A stretch of DNA of 64,000 nt from Synechococcus sp. BO 8801 (GTDB lineage Bacteria > Cyanobacteriota > Cyanobacteriia > PCC-6307 > Cyanobiaceae), in assembly GCF_002252675.1 (NCBI RefSeq), contig NZ_NQKY01000006.1, positions 1-64,000 of the forward strand, read 5' to 3'. The position numbers and the translations under genes are program-made. Shown here in pieces: positions 27,701 to 34,330 of this stretch. Position 1 is the stretch's first letter; each line of letters begins with the position of its first letter. The notes under the pieces were generated by a model. That model worked only from the letters and a program-made list of their open reading frames with translations, made no database searches and was not told the DNA's origin.

Positions 27701-27846
27701 GGAGGGGCGAACTGGGGGAAGACATCCAGGGGCATCCGGCTGATGATCGACAGCCCCCAGAGGGTGATCAGGATGGCGGCAACCACAACCAGCCAGCGCC
27801 TGGCGATCGAGGTGCGCAGCGTCTGGTTGAGCAGGCGTTCAAACAT
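24727..27846 (-). CDS. Heavy-metal RND efflux pump (CzcA/CusA family)
   Basis: A 1039-residue inner-membrane RND protein of normal length: the N-terminal helix, two large periplasmic domains, and helix 4 with VVAIGSVVDDAIVDMENVY, containing the acidic residues of the proton path. PQVDVQTAADGLAPEEVEQ is typical of the CzcA/CusA family. It drives metal ions out using protons and needs a periplasmic adaptor and outer-membrane channel. The adaptor-like gene is just upstream, but I see no outer-membrane factor in the window. Confidence 0.87.
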   Translation of the reverse strand: MFERLLNQTLRTSIARRWLVVVAAILITLWGLSIISRMPLDVFPQFAPPQVDVQTAADGLAPEEVEQRITVPIESAVNGLPGVETVRSSSKVGLSMVQVVFDQNADINRARQSVAERLQQIEAELPANASAPAISPLVSPLGTILQYAFTLKVGGPTSAMELRRIVATTFNNQILAVPGVSQVTLYGGEEAQQQIQIDPQQLQARNVSLQAVADAAAAASANAPGGFLIAGGQEKLIRASGQASSSEDLADSVVTGSKGQSLRLGDVAEVRLASALKRGDGSFNGKPAVVLMINKQPDIDTPRVTREVEERIAALSKTLPGDIQVKRTFRQANFIDTAIKNVSTSLIEGIVIVSVVMVLFLMNWRTAVITLSAIPLSLVIGLMLMRAFGLEINTMTLGGLVVAIGSVVDDAIVDMENVYTGLRRNQAAARPRNPLQVVFEASVEVRQPVILSSVIIVVVFAPIFSLTGVEGRIFAPMGLAYLFSIAASSLVALTLTPALCAILLANTRLPAENTWISTWAEQTYRPLLEMALISPKRVLAAALALVVVACAILPSLGRVFLPEFREKSLVNSMVLYPGVSLEMTNRAGLALSKTLMANPLFEWVQVRTGRAPGDADGAGVNLAHVDVELSDQAMKDRPAAITELRKAFLKLPGVAPNIGGFISHRMDEVLSGVRSAIAIKIYGPDLAELRRIGEQVRDAIEPIQGVVDLQLEPQLPIQQVQIAFDRQAATANGLSMQQLADAVEVALNGKTVGQVVSNGTDRTDVVVMLPEDSRNSLDALRAIPIATPAGTMLPLGSLASIDYGLGANVVNREDVSRLIVVSTNVSGRPLGTVVGDIQKTIDSKIKLPSGYLIGYGGQFESEERATANLVIYSLLAMVVIAVLMFVSVKSLPATIAILLNLPLALVGGLVAILLTGGVLSVASLIGFITLFGVAVRNGLLLVDNYNRRHAEGLELKEVIRAGSLQRLNAILMTALTSALGTLPLALAFGAGNEILQPLAIVVLGGLITSTILTLLVLPALYARFGGWLLPRLKPALRET

Positions 27847-27888
27847 GGGAATGGGTTGAGTGGCGGTAGAAAGCGCAGGCTTCGGGTG

Positions 27889-28467
27889 TCAGTTCTTCTT
27901 CCCCAGGCGGGAGGCCACGATCACACCGCCCACCACCACCACCGCAGCACCGGCCCCGATCACCAGGGGGTTGAGGCCTGCGGCGGCCGAGGGCGCGGCC
28001 ACGGCTGGGGTGGCTGGGGCATCAGAAGCAGCGGCGGGGGTTTCCTCACTGGCGGCCACGGCGCTTTGGCTCTTCTTGGATTCGGCGTAGAGCGAGAGGG
28101 CCCCCTGGGTCACCACGTCGTCTCCCGGCGAGATGCTGCCGTCGGTGATTTCGATCTGATCGCCCTTGCTGGCGCCGGTCTGGAGGAACACCGGGTCGTA
28201 GGTGGTGCCGCTTTTCACGAAGGCCAGCGGCTTGCCATCCGCATCCACCACAGCGGCGACGGGTATGGAGACCACACCGCCGGCTTCGGTGGCAGGGGCG
28301 GTGGTGATGCCCAGCATGGAATCGATCTCGGCGCTGGCCTTCACCTGGCGCACGTTCCCCTGCTGCTGAAACTCATCGCCATGGCCCACATGGGCCACGG
28401 CCGGATCGAGTCCGCCGAGGGCCAGGGATCCGAGGCTGAGGCTGGTGGCCAGAAGAAGGGCGCGCAT
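27889..28467 (-). CDS. Minimal RND periplasmic adaptor-like protein
   Basis: From ATG 28467 it is 192 residues: signal-like N-terminus (ALLLATSLSLGSLALGGL), a short domain matching only the membrane-proximal end of CzcB-like adaptors (VSIPVAAVVDADGKPLAFVK, FLQTGASKGDQIEITDGSISPGDDVVTQGALSLYAESK), then a Ala/Pro linker and a C-terminal membrane helix (NPLVIGAGAAVVVVGGVIVAS). The hairpin and lipoyl domains of normal adaptors are absent. It is 42 bp upstream of the RND gene in the same operon and divergent from the two-component genes. Confidence 0.6.
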   Translation of the reverse strand: MRALLLATSLSLGSLALGGLDPAVAHVGHGDEFQQQGNVRQVKASAEIDSMLGITTAPATEAGGVVSIPVAAVVDADGKPLAFVKSGTTYDPVFLQTGASKGDQIEITDGSISPGDDVVTQGALSLYAESKKSQSAVAASEETPAAASDAPATPAVAAPSAAAGLNPLVIGAGAAVVVVGGVIVASRLGKKN

Positions 28468-28585
28468 TCCGCTGCTGCCGCAGGAGGCAGGACAAGGACC
28501 CGCCGAGGATGCCGCAATGGGGATGAAAAACAGGTGAAACCGTCTGCGCTGCCTAGGATCGGCGGCAATCAGCGCCTTCAGGCCC

Positions 28586-29290
28586 TTGCCGCTGCGCATC
28601 CTGCTGGTGGAGGACGAGACCGAACTGGCCGGCGCCATTGAGGTGGTGCTGCGCGCCCATCACCACGTCGTTGATCACGTCGCCGAGGGGCTCGGCGCCT
28701 GGAGCCTGCTCCGCAGCGACCTGGCCAGCCATGACCTGCTCATCGTCGACTGGATGCTGCCGGGTCTGACGGGTCCGGAGCTCTGCCGGCGGGTCCGCGG
28801 GGCCGGGATGACCCTGCCGGTGCTGATGCTCACTGCCCTGGCCGACACCAACCATCGGGTGCAGGGCCTCGATGCCGGCGCGGACGACTACCTGAGCAAG
28901 CCGTTTGCGATGGAGGAGCTGCTGGCCAGGATCCGGGCGCTGCAGCGGCGTCAGCCAAGTTACCGCGATCCGCTGCTCCGCGCCGGCAGCTATGTCCTCG
29001 ATCCAGCCGAGGGTTGCCTCACAGTGCAGGAGGAGGGGGGAAGCACGAGGATTGCGTTGTCGGCCAAGGAACTCCAGCTGATGGCCTACTTCATGGAGCA
29101 TCCGCGCCAGATCATCCCGGGATCAAGGCTGCGGTCCCAGCTCTGGTCGCTGGACGAGGATCCGATCAGCAATGTGGTGGCGGCCTAGGTGCGGCTGCTG
29201 CGGCGCCGGATCGCCAGCCACGGGCTTCCCTCTCCCATCGAGACCGTGCCCTCCAAGGGGTATCGCTTCGATCCGGAACCGGAACCATAG
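28586..29290 (+). pseudogene. OmpR-type response regulator with in-frame TAG (NrsR/RppA-like)
   Basis: From TTG 28586 the receiver domain is intact (LLVEDETELAGAI, phospho-acceptor in LLIVDWMLPGL, LMLTALAD, YLSKPFAMEEL). The OmpR-type output domain begins at ELQLMAYFMEHP but is stopped by TAG at 29186-29188. Beyond it the same frame runs on to 29290 and restores the rest of the winged helix (VRLLRRRIASHGLPSPIETV, PSKGYRFDPEPEP). A CAG-to-TAG change would explain it. Without read-through the regulator lacks its recognition helix end and wing. It precedes its kinase gene by 11 bp and is divergent from the RND operon. Confidence 0.75.
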
Positions 29291-29301
29291 GCACCTCCGC
29301 C

Positions 29302-30717
29302 ATGGCCTGGCCCGGTCCCATTCCCAGCAGCCGCCTGCGGCTGGCGTCGGTCTATCTGGCGGTGATCGGCGTGATCCTCTACGGCGCCGGCTATGGGCTG
29401 TTCGGCCTGTTGATGCGTGCCAACTGGACGGCCGTCGAGCGGGAGGTGGAGACCCTGGCCGGCACCCTGCATGACAGCCTCAAACCCTTGCTGCCGCCGG
29501 AAGCCAGGCCCTCACCTCAGCTGGCCAGGGTGCTCCCCGGGCTCTGTCTGGTGGGTGAGCCCTGTCCGAGTCCGCCCTCCCTGCTGCCGCGCCATGCCGT
29601 CAGCATCACCGATCCAGAGCGCTTCTACGTGCGTCTGCTGGATCGTCGTGGCGCGCTGATCGCCCACTCCCCCGGCTCTCCGGGTGACGCACCCAGGGCG
29701 AAGGTGGCCCGACCCGACACCGTCTGGTCGGTGGTGACGGGGCAGGGCGGTGAGCGCTTCCTGCAGTATGCGATTCACCTGCACCGTTCCCACACGCCGG
29801 CGCATCAGGGCGCGAAGCCGACGGAGCTGGATTGGGGCTATCTGCAGATCGGCCGCAGCCTGCGCGGGCTGGAGACGGAGAGGGAACGGCTCTGGTGGGC
29901 CACCCAGACGATCGTGGTGCTCGCCCTGCTGGTGGCAGCCCTGGCCAGCTGGTGGCTCTCCGGCCTGGCGATGCGGCCGCTGCTGGCGGCCTACCGGCAG
30001 CAGGAGCAGTTCACCGCCGATGCGGCCCATGAATTGCGGGCACCGGTGGCCAACCTGCTGGCCGTGGTGGAGGCCCACAGCACCCAGGCACCGGCCGACC
30101 AGCCTGCCACCAGGGAGATGCTGGCGGTGGTCCACCGGCAAGGGCAACGGCTGAACCGTCTGATCAGCGATCTGCTGCTGCTCGCCCGTTTGGATGCTCC
30201 TGAGGCGGCTGGGCCATCGGAGCCCTGCTCCCTGGTGCAGATCGCGCGGGACCTGATCGAAGAAACCGGCGAGGCGGCGGCGGCGGCAGGGCTGGATCTG
30301 CAACTGGTGGGGGGTGAGCAGGACATCACCGTGCAGGGCACGGAATCTGACCTCTATCGGCTTGTGTCCAACCTGCTGCTCAACGCGATTCAGTACACAC
30401 CGTCAGGAGGTGAGGTGGTGCTGAGCCTGAGGCGCGAGAGAGGCCAGGCGGTGTTGGAGGTCCAGGACACCGGCATCGGCATCAACCCAGTGGATCAGCA
30501 GCGCGTCTTTGATCGTTTCTTCCGCAGTGATCCAGGGCGATCCCGTCGTCAGGGCGGGACAGGCCTGGGGCTCTCCATCGTGGCGGCGATCGTCCGTCGC
30601 CATCGCGGCGAAATCTTCGTGGTTTCCAAGCCGGGTTCTGGGAGTGTCTTCACCGTCAAACTGCCCTTGGCCATAACGCCGGCACCGCCAGCAGGATCAG
30701 CGGCCGGCCGCCGTTGA
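29302..30717 (+). CDS. Sensor histidine kinase (NrsS/RppB-like)
   Basis: From ATG 29302 it is 471 residues: one membrane helix, a periplasmic sensor of ~150 residues, a second helix (TIVVLALLVAALASWWLSGLAM), then HisKA with FTADAAHELRAPVANLLAVV (phospho-His), and the ATPase domain with NLLLNAIQYTP (N box), VQDTGIGI (G1), and GTGLGLSIV (G2). It should phosphorylate the upstream regulator. The layout and pairing resemble the Ni/redox NrsS (RppB) of cyanobacteria. The kinase is intact although its regulator gene carries a stop. Confidence 0.82.
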   Translation: MAWPGPIPSSRLRLASVYLAVIGVILYGAGYGLFGLLMRANWTAVEREVETLAGTLHDSLKPLLPPEARPSPQLARVLPGLCLVGEPCPSPPSLLPRHAVSITDPERFYVRLLDRRGALIAHSPGSPGDAPRAKVARPDTVWSVVTGQGGERFLQYAIHLHRSHTPAHQGAKPTELDWGYLQIGRSLRGLETERERLWWATQTIVVLALLVAALASWWLSGLAMRPLLAAYRQQEQFTADAAHELRAPVANLLAVVEAHSTQAPADQPATREMLAVVHRQGQRLNRLISDLLLLARLDAPEAAGPSEPCSLVQIARDLIEETGEAAAAAGLDLQLVGGEQDITVQGTESDLYRLVSNLLLNAIQYTPSGGEVVLSLRRERGQAVLEVQDTGIGINPVDQQRVFDRFFRSDPGRSRRQGGTGLGLSIVAAIVRRHRGEIFVVSKPGSGSVFTVKLPLAITPAPPAGSAAGRR

Positions 30718-30790
30718 GCGCATGGGCGGCTTCTGAGGCTGTGCCGGGGCCACCGCCGCCGCAGACCACCACCGCGCGCAGCTTGCTCAT
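30656..30790 (-). pseudogene. Truncated LOG-like (TIGR00725-type) Rossmann protein
   Basis: A 44-residue minus-strand frame reads SKLRAVVVCGGGGPGTASEA, AHALNGGRPLILLAVPALW and then stops within antisense of the kinase gene. The glycine-rich loop and the following helix and strand resemble LOG/TIGR00725 nucleotide-binding proteins, which are normally about 160 residues. Its ATG overlaps the stop of the Cys-rich gene, so it was once a coupled second gene. The downstream half is missing. Confidence 0.4.
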
Positions 30791-31074
30791 GCAACCTCAG
30801 GACACCAGCCCCGCTGGCGCGTCAGGTCCTCCGTCCAACCCTGGCAGCGGCGGGTGAGATGCTCGCCATGGGCGAGCAGGCCCTGGTGCAACTGGCAGGT
30901 GAGCACAGGAATGCAGTTCACCCCGGCGTGGTGGCGAAACCAGTGGCAGGTCATGCAGACCTTGCGGCTCCGGCTGCTCTGCAGCACCTCCTGATCCAGA
31001 TAGGGCCACTCCTCGATGGGCTGCTCGACGGAGCCACCCGCTCCCGAGGTGGAACGGCGCAGGTGATAGCCCAT
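30787..31074 (-). CDS. Cys-rich small hypothetical protein
   Basis: From ATG 31074 it encodes 95 residues. The C-terminal half has four or five Cys and several His in a zinc-ribbon-like arrangement: VCMTCHWFRHHAGVNCIPVL, TCQLHQGLLAHGEHLTRRCQGW, and RGWCPEVA. I do not know its function. Similar small proteins seem common in picocyanobacteria, as far as I recall. It overlaps the LOG-like fragment by ATGA. Confidence 0.55.
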   Translation of the reverse strand: MGYHLRRSTSGAGGSVEQPIEEWPYLDQEVLQSSRSRKVCMTCHWFRHHAGVNCIPVLTCQLHQGLLAHGEHLTRRCQGWTEDLTRQRGWCPEVA

Positions 31075-31100
31075 GGCAGCTCTCGATAAGTACGCCCGTA

Positions 31101-31259
31101 CTAGCATGGGGATTCCATCTCTGCTGCTCTCCTGGCTCCCTCAAGCATTGCTGGGCGGAGCGCCTCGATGCGGCTCGCGAGCTCCTCGAAGCGGAGGCCT
31201 TCCCCATAGGTCCGAATCAGTGGCTGGAGCCCGATCGAACAGCGGTCGCCATGCAGCAT
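31101..31259 (-). CDS. Small hypothetical protein (52 aa)
   Basis: The frame starting at ATG 31259 gives MLHGDRCSIGLQPLIRTYGE, GLRFEELASRIEALRPAML, and a charged tail. Its composition and codon use look coding, and a longer form could start upstream. No family recognised. It overlaps nothing else convincing. Confidence 0.35.
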   Translation of the reverse strand: MLHGDRCSIGLQPLIRTYGEGLRFEELASRIEALRPAMLEGARRAAEMESPC

Positions 31260-31443
31260 GGCTGTGGGCACTGTCCGACGACAATCTGGTTGAGCGCCCG
31301 TCAACCTGATTGAAACGGGACACCCCGAGACCGATAGATCTGGCCAGCGGGCTTGGGCCAGCGCCGGAAGACCTGACGGTAAGTGCGTCGAACTCGGGGG
31401 GGGGGTGTGGGGGCACAGTGGATTCCCGGAGGCCTGAACAACG

Positions 31444-31620
31444 ATGCCCGAGCCTGACCCTCGCAATGTCCGGCTGGTGGAGCTGAGGGAGCAGTTGGCC
31501 ACCCTCCTCAGCAAGCTTCAAGGTCTGGAGCCTGGGAGCCCAGAGCAGCTGGAGGCCTTGGAAAGCTATGAGCCGGTCCAGGCGGCAGTGCTGGCCCTGG
31601 CAGAAGAGCTGGGGGCCTGA
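31444..31620 (+). CDS. Small helical hypothetical protein (58 aa)
   Basis: A 58-residue frame: PEPDPRNVRLVELREQLATL, then LSKLQGLEPGSPEQLEALES and VQAAVLALAEEL. The strong amphipathic helix pattern with third-position GC supports real coding. There is a G-run (nine G) about 40 bp upstream. No family is known to me. The opposite strand frames here are shadows. Confidence 0.45.
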   Translation: MPEPDPRNVRLVELREQLATLLSKLQGLEPGSPEQLEALESYEPVQAAVLALAEELGA

Positions 31621-31691
31621 GGTCTTTCCGGTTGTTTGCAGTCAACCACGACAATCTGAGGTGGGAGCGACGGGGCGACCAGCCAGGCGGT

Positions 31692-32063
31692 TCAATCTTC
31701 TTCGTCAGCCCCACCAGCAGGAATCAACCTGATCTGCTTGCGGCCGAGCTTGATCTCGAACTCATCGCCGGGCCTGAGATCCAGCATGGCGGTGTAGGCC
31801 TTGCCCACCAGCAGGTTGCCGTTGCCCTGCACCGTGGCCACGTAGCTCAGGCTGCGGCCACCTTTTCCCTTCCCGTTGCCGTTGCCTTCCCCAAGGCTCA
31901 CGCCCTTGGCCTCCAGCAGGGCCTCGTAGAAGGCGGTGAAGTTCAGCCGTTCGCTGCCATCTTTCTTGGTGCTGACGTAGCCGGCAGCCCGCACCAGGTC
32001 GGACTTGGAGGCATCGCCCTGCTCCTTAACTTTGGTCAGCAGTTCAGATCCAGTGAGGGCCAT
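31692..32063 (-). CDS. cyAbrB-type transcriptional regulator
   Basis: A 123-residue protein: a cyanobacterial N-terminal domain (LLTKVKEQGDASKSDLVRAA, GYVSTKKDGSERLNFTAFYEALLEAKG), a Gly/Asn/Lys linker, and a C-terminal AbrB-like swapped-hairpin domain (LSYVATVQGNGNLLVGKAYTAMLDLRPGDEFEIKL). cyAbrB proteins are global regulators of carbon and nitrogen genes. A copy inside a mobile island may modulate host expression or silence the island. The family call is firm; the targets are unknown. Confidence 0.8.
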   Translation of the reverse strand: MALTGSELLTKVKEQGDASKSDLVRAAGYVSTKKDGSERLNFTAFYEALLEAKGVSLGEGNGNGKGKGGRSLSYVATVQGNGNLLVGKAYTAMLDLRPGDEFEIKLGRKQIRLIPAGGADEED

Positions 32064-32143
32064 GTTGGTGCAGCATCGATTAGCTCGACCATAACGAACC
32101 TGCCGATGTCGGCCAGAGCAGCAAGGTGCGGTTGCCCGACCAT

Positions 32144-32836
32144 TCAGCGTAGCGCCTCGCAGGCTTCGCCATCACTGTCTCCATCCAGATAAGTGTGTCC
32201 TTCTCTCAGCAACTGCTGGGCATGCTCCCAAGACCCCACAGTTCTGCAGTACCAACGCCTGCCTGATCGCGTGCTGGCTCCGCCGTTGATGATCGTGAGG
32301 TTCACCGGTCGCTGAGGTCTTGCTACCGGCTGGCTCTGGCCTCCACGCTGGGCAGCCCTCCAATCCCAAGGGCGCTGGATCCCGCCGTCGAACCTCCAGA
32401 CCCCTACGCGGTATCGCTGAGCAAGCTTCTCACGATCGAGATAGGCCCACTCGTCGCACTGCTTTAGGTACTGGCGGTAGGCGAAAGCGTTGCCCTGCTG
32501 CACCAGGGTTAGGCCTGCATTGGCCCCGCTCTGGGTGAACACCTCGGCGACGGTCCGCCCGTAGCGGTCCTTGGTCTGGGCTTTCAGCGTCACGGTGGAG
32601 CTGACAGGGAGAAGAGTCTGGAGGGCTTCCCTCGCCTGCTGCCCGTAGGGCGACTGCGCCATTTCTGGGGCATCGATGCAGGCCACGCGGATCGTGAGCT
32701 TCTTCCCGCCATCGAGAACGCGGAGCGTGTCGCCATCACCGACTGAGATCACCGTGGCGGCTGAGGCCGACAGGGGGGTGAGTAGAGGGAGGAGCAGGGC
32801 CAGGCCATGGAAGGAGAAGAGTGGGACGACCCGCAT
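32144..32836 (-). CDS. Secreted thermonuclease-like protein with excalibur domain
   Basis: A 230-residue protein with a signal peptide (LALLLPLLTPLSASAA), a staphylococcal-nuclease domain (VISVGDGDTLRVLDG, IRVACIDAPEMAQSPYGQQA, DRYGRTVAEVF with the catalytic Arg/Glu/Arg pattern), and a C-terminal excalibur calcium-binding motif (LDGDSDGEACE). It should cut extracellular or periplasmic DNA/RNA with Ca(II). It is one of several such secreted nucleases known in cyanobacterial genomes. It lies upstream of the left inverted repeat of the defence block. Confidence 0.8.
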   Translation of the reverse strand: MRVVPLFSFHGLALLLPLLTPLSASAATVISVGDGDTLRVLDGGKKLTIRVACIDAPEMAQSPYGQQAREALQTLLPVSSTVTLKAQTKDRYGRTVAEVFTQSGANAGLTLVQQGNAFAYRQYLKQCDEWAYLDREKLAQRYRVGVWRFDGGIQRPWDWRAAQRGGQSQPVARPQRPVNLTIINGGASTRSGRRWYCRTVGSWEHAQQLLREGHTYLDGDSDGEACEALR

Positions 32837-33016
32837 CAGGGCTCGGGGGTGGGGGGCTGGAGTAGTTGAGATCTTGGCGGGCTGTGGCGTGGAGAGGGAG
32901 CATCGTGTGGGTCAGATGCTCAACAGATGGTGGCGGGAGAGGGTCAGGGTCGCTCTCGGGGTTGGTGTCACTCCCCCTATCAGCAGAAGCTCGCTGAGCA
33001 GCCCACCCCATCCTGC

Positions 33017-33221
33017 TCCGGACCACCCGGACACCCCGGACAGGGGGGGCTTGGCCCACTCAAAGTTCTCTTCTATGCAAGAGGAGGAGGGACCTCTCCC
33101 TAATTGTCTTGTGATGGTGTGTCCGCCCTGTCCGGGCAGTCCGGGGTGAGGCGGCGACTGGTGAGAGGCACGATGCCCTGCCCTGTCCGGTCCTTGATGA
33201 CAACCTGTCCGCCCTGTCCGG
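33017..33221 (+). repeat. Inverted-repeat copy A, with 9-bp iterons (TGTCCGG family)
   Basis: Three CCGGACA-type sites spaced 9 bp (33018, 33027, 33036), an 80-bp A/T-richer middle (CAAAGTTCTCTTCTATGCA), then three TGTCCGG-type sites spaced 9-10 bp in opposite orientation (33120, 33129, 33139), and further sites at 33184, 33206 and 33215. The same ~200-bp block occurs inverted at about 45640-45842. The two copies enclose the R-M/defence genes. Confidence 0.75.
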
Positions 33222-33356
33222 ATCCACCGGCGATCGACTCACCGGGCTGCTGGATCTATGGGATCGCGTGCTCGGGGGGCAGGAGGGGGGCAGGACTGGA
33301 AATAAGCCCTGGCGCTGTCCGCCCACGGGAACCCTCTAACCAGCAGCTCCACCACC

Positions 33357-33566
33357 ATGCCCCGCTACCTCTGGCACCTCGACGCCGACGGCTGGCCTCT
33401 CGAACGCATCAACACCCTCACCGGCGAGCATGTCCCGGTCTTCACTGGGGGGCCTGAGGAGTCGCTCCACCTCCAGGTTGGCGGGCGCCCAATGGCCTGC
33501 TCAGTTCCCAAGGTCTCGGGGGTGGTGTGGGTCTTCGGTGGTTACGCCCACCAAGTGGAAGGCTGA
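33357..33566 (+). CDS. Small hypothetical protein
   Basis: A 69-residue protein starting MPRYLWHLDADGWPLERINT with many Trp and His and ending VWVFGGYAHQVEG. It looks coding but matches no family I know. It is just inside the left inverted repeat and before the convergent YgjP-like gene. Confidence 0.4.
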   Translation: MPRYLWHLDADGWPLERINTLTGEHVPVFTGGPEESLHLQVGGRPMACSVPKVSGVVWVFGGYAHQVEG

Positions 33567-33610
33567 AAGCATGGAAGGATCGGCGACCATTTTGGGTCAC
33601 TGGTGAGTGC

Positions 33611-34330
33611 TCATACAGATATCAGCGGCAAGCTATTGAGAACCCGACGACGTTCTTCCCAATCCGGTAGGTGAGAATCCAGCAGCGTAATGAACTCTTC
33701 GCCATGGCTCGCCACCCGTAGATGGGCGAGTTCATGGAGAACGACATAGTCAAGGCAGACCATTGGCTTCTGAGCCAGCTGAGTATTCAAACGGATATTC
33801 CTTGACTTTGGGTTGCAGCTCCCCCATTGACGGGTCATTGCCTGAACAAAGAGCCGATTTGCTTGTACGTTTAGTTGTTGTTCCCACTTGTCGATCAGGA
33901 TCGCAGCCTCTTTTCTGAGTTGATCTCGGTACCAGGACGCCAAGATGCTCTGGCGCTTCTCTGATGGTGAGCCTGGTCGAACAAGTAGAACCAGTCGCCT
34001 GGGATGAACTTCAACCCTTGGAGGCGCTTCTACCTCCTTGATCTGCAGCAGCAGGCGGCGCCCCCAAAGATGATGGGATTCCCGTTCTACGACCTGCCTG
34101 GGACTTTCCCTCTGCTGGCCTTCAAGCCTTGACTGCTGCTTACGAATCCAGCCCAGTTTGCCAATGGCATAGGCCCTTACATGGTCTGGGCTCATCCCTT
34201 CCGGCGCTGAGATGCGCACAGATCCATGGGGTGGGACCACCGAAAGGTGCAGATGCTTGATCGGCTTGACGGTGACCTCCACCGACAAGGACCCGATCAC
34301 AAGCTGATGGCTGGGAAAAGCCAGGGTCAT
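33611..34330 (-). CDS. YgjP-like (DUF45/M48-type) metallopeptidase-like protein
   Basis: A 239-residue protein with RQWGSCNPKSRNIRLNTQLAQKP and LDYVVLHELAHLRVASHGEEF, the WGSC...HELAHL motif of YgjP/DUF45 zinc peptidase-like proteins. It overlaps the hsdR stop by one base. Genes of this family are often the last gene of type I R-M operons next to hsdR, with an unclear role, perhaps in controlling the complex. Its order here agrees with that. Confidence 0.85.
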   Translation of the reverse strand: MTLAFPSHQLVIGSLSVEVTVKPIKHLHLSVVPPHGSVRISAPEGMSPDHVRAYAIGKLGWIRKQQSRLEGQQRESPRQVVERESHHLWGRRLLLQIKEVEAPPRVEVHPRRLVLLVRPGSPSEKRQSILASWYRDQLRKEAAILIDKWEQQLNVQANRLFVQAMTRQWGSCNPKSRNIRLNTQLAQKPMVCLDYVVLHELAHLRVASHGEEFITLLDSHLPDWEERRRVLNSLPLISV

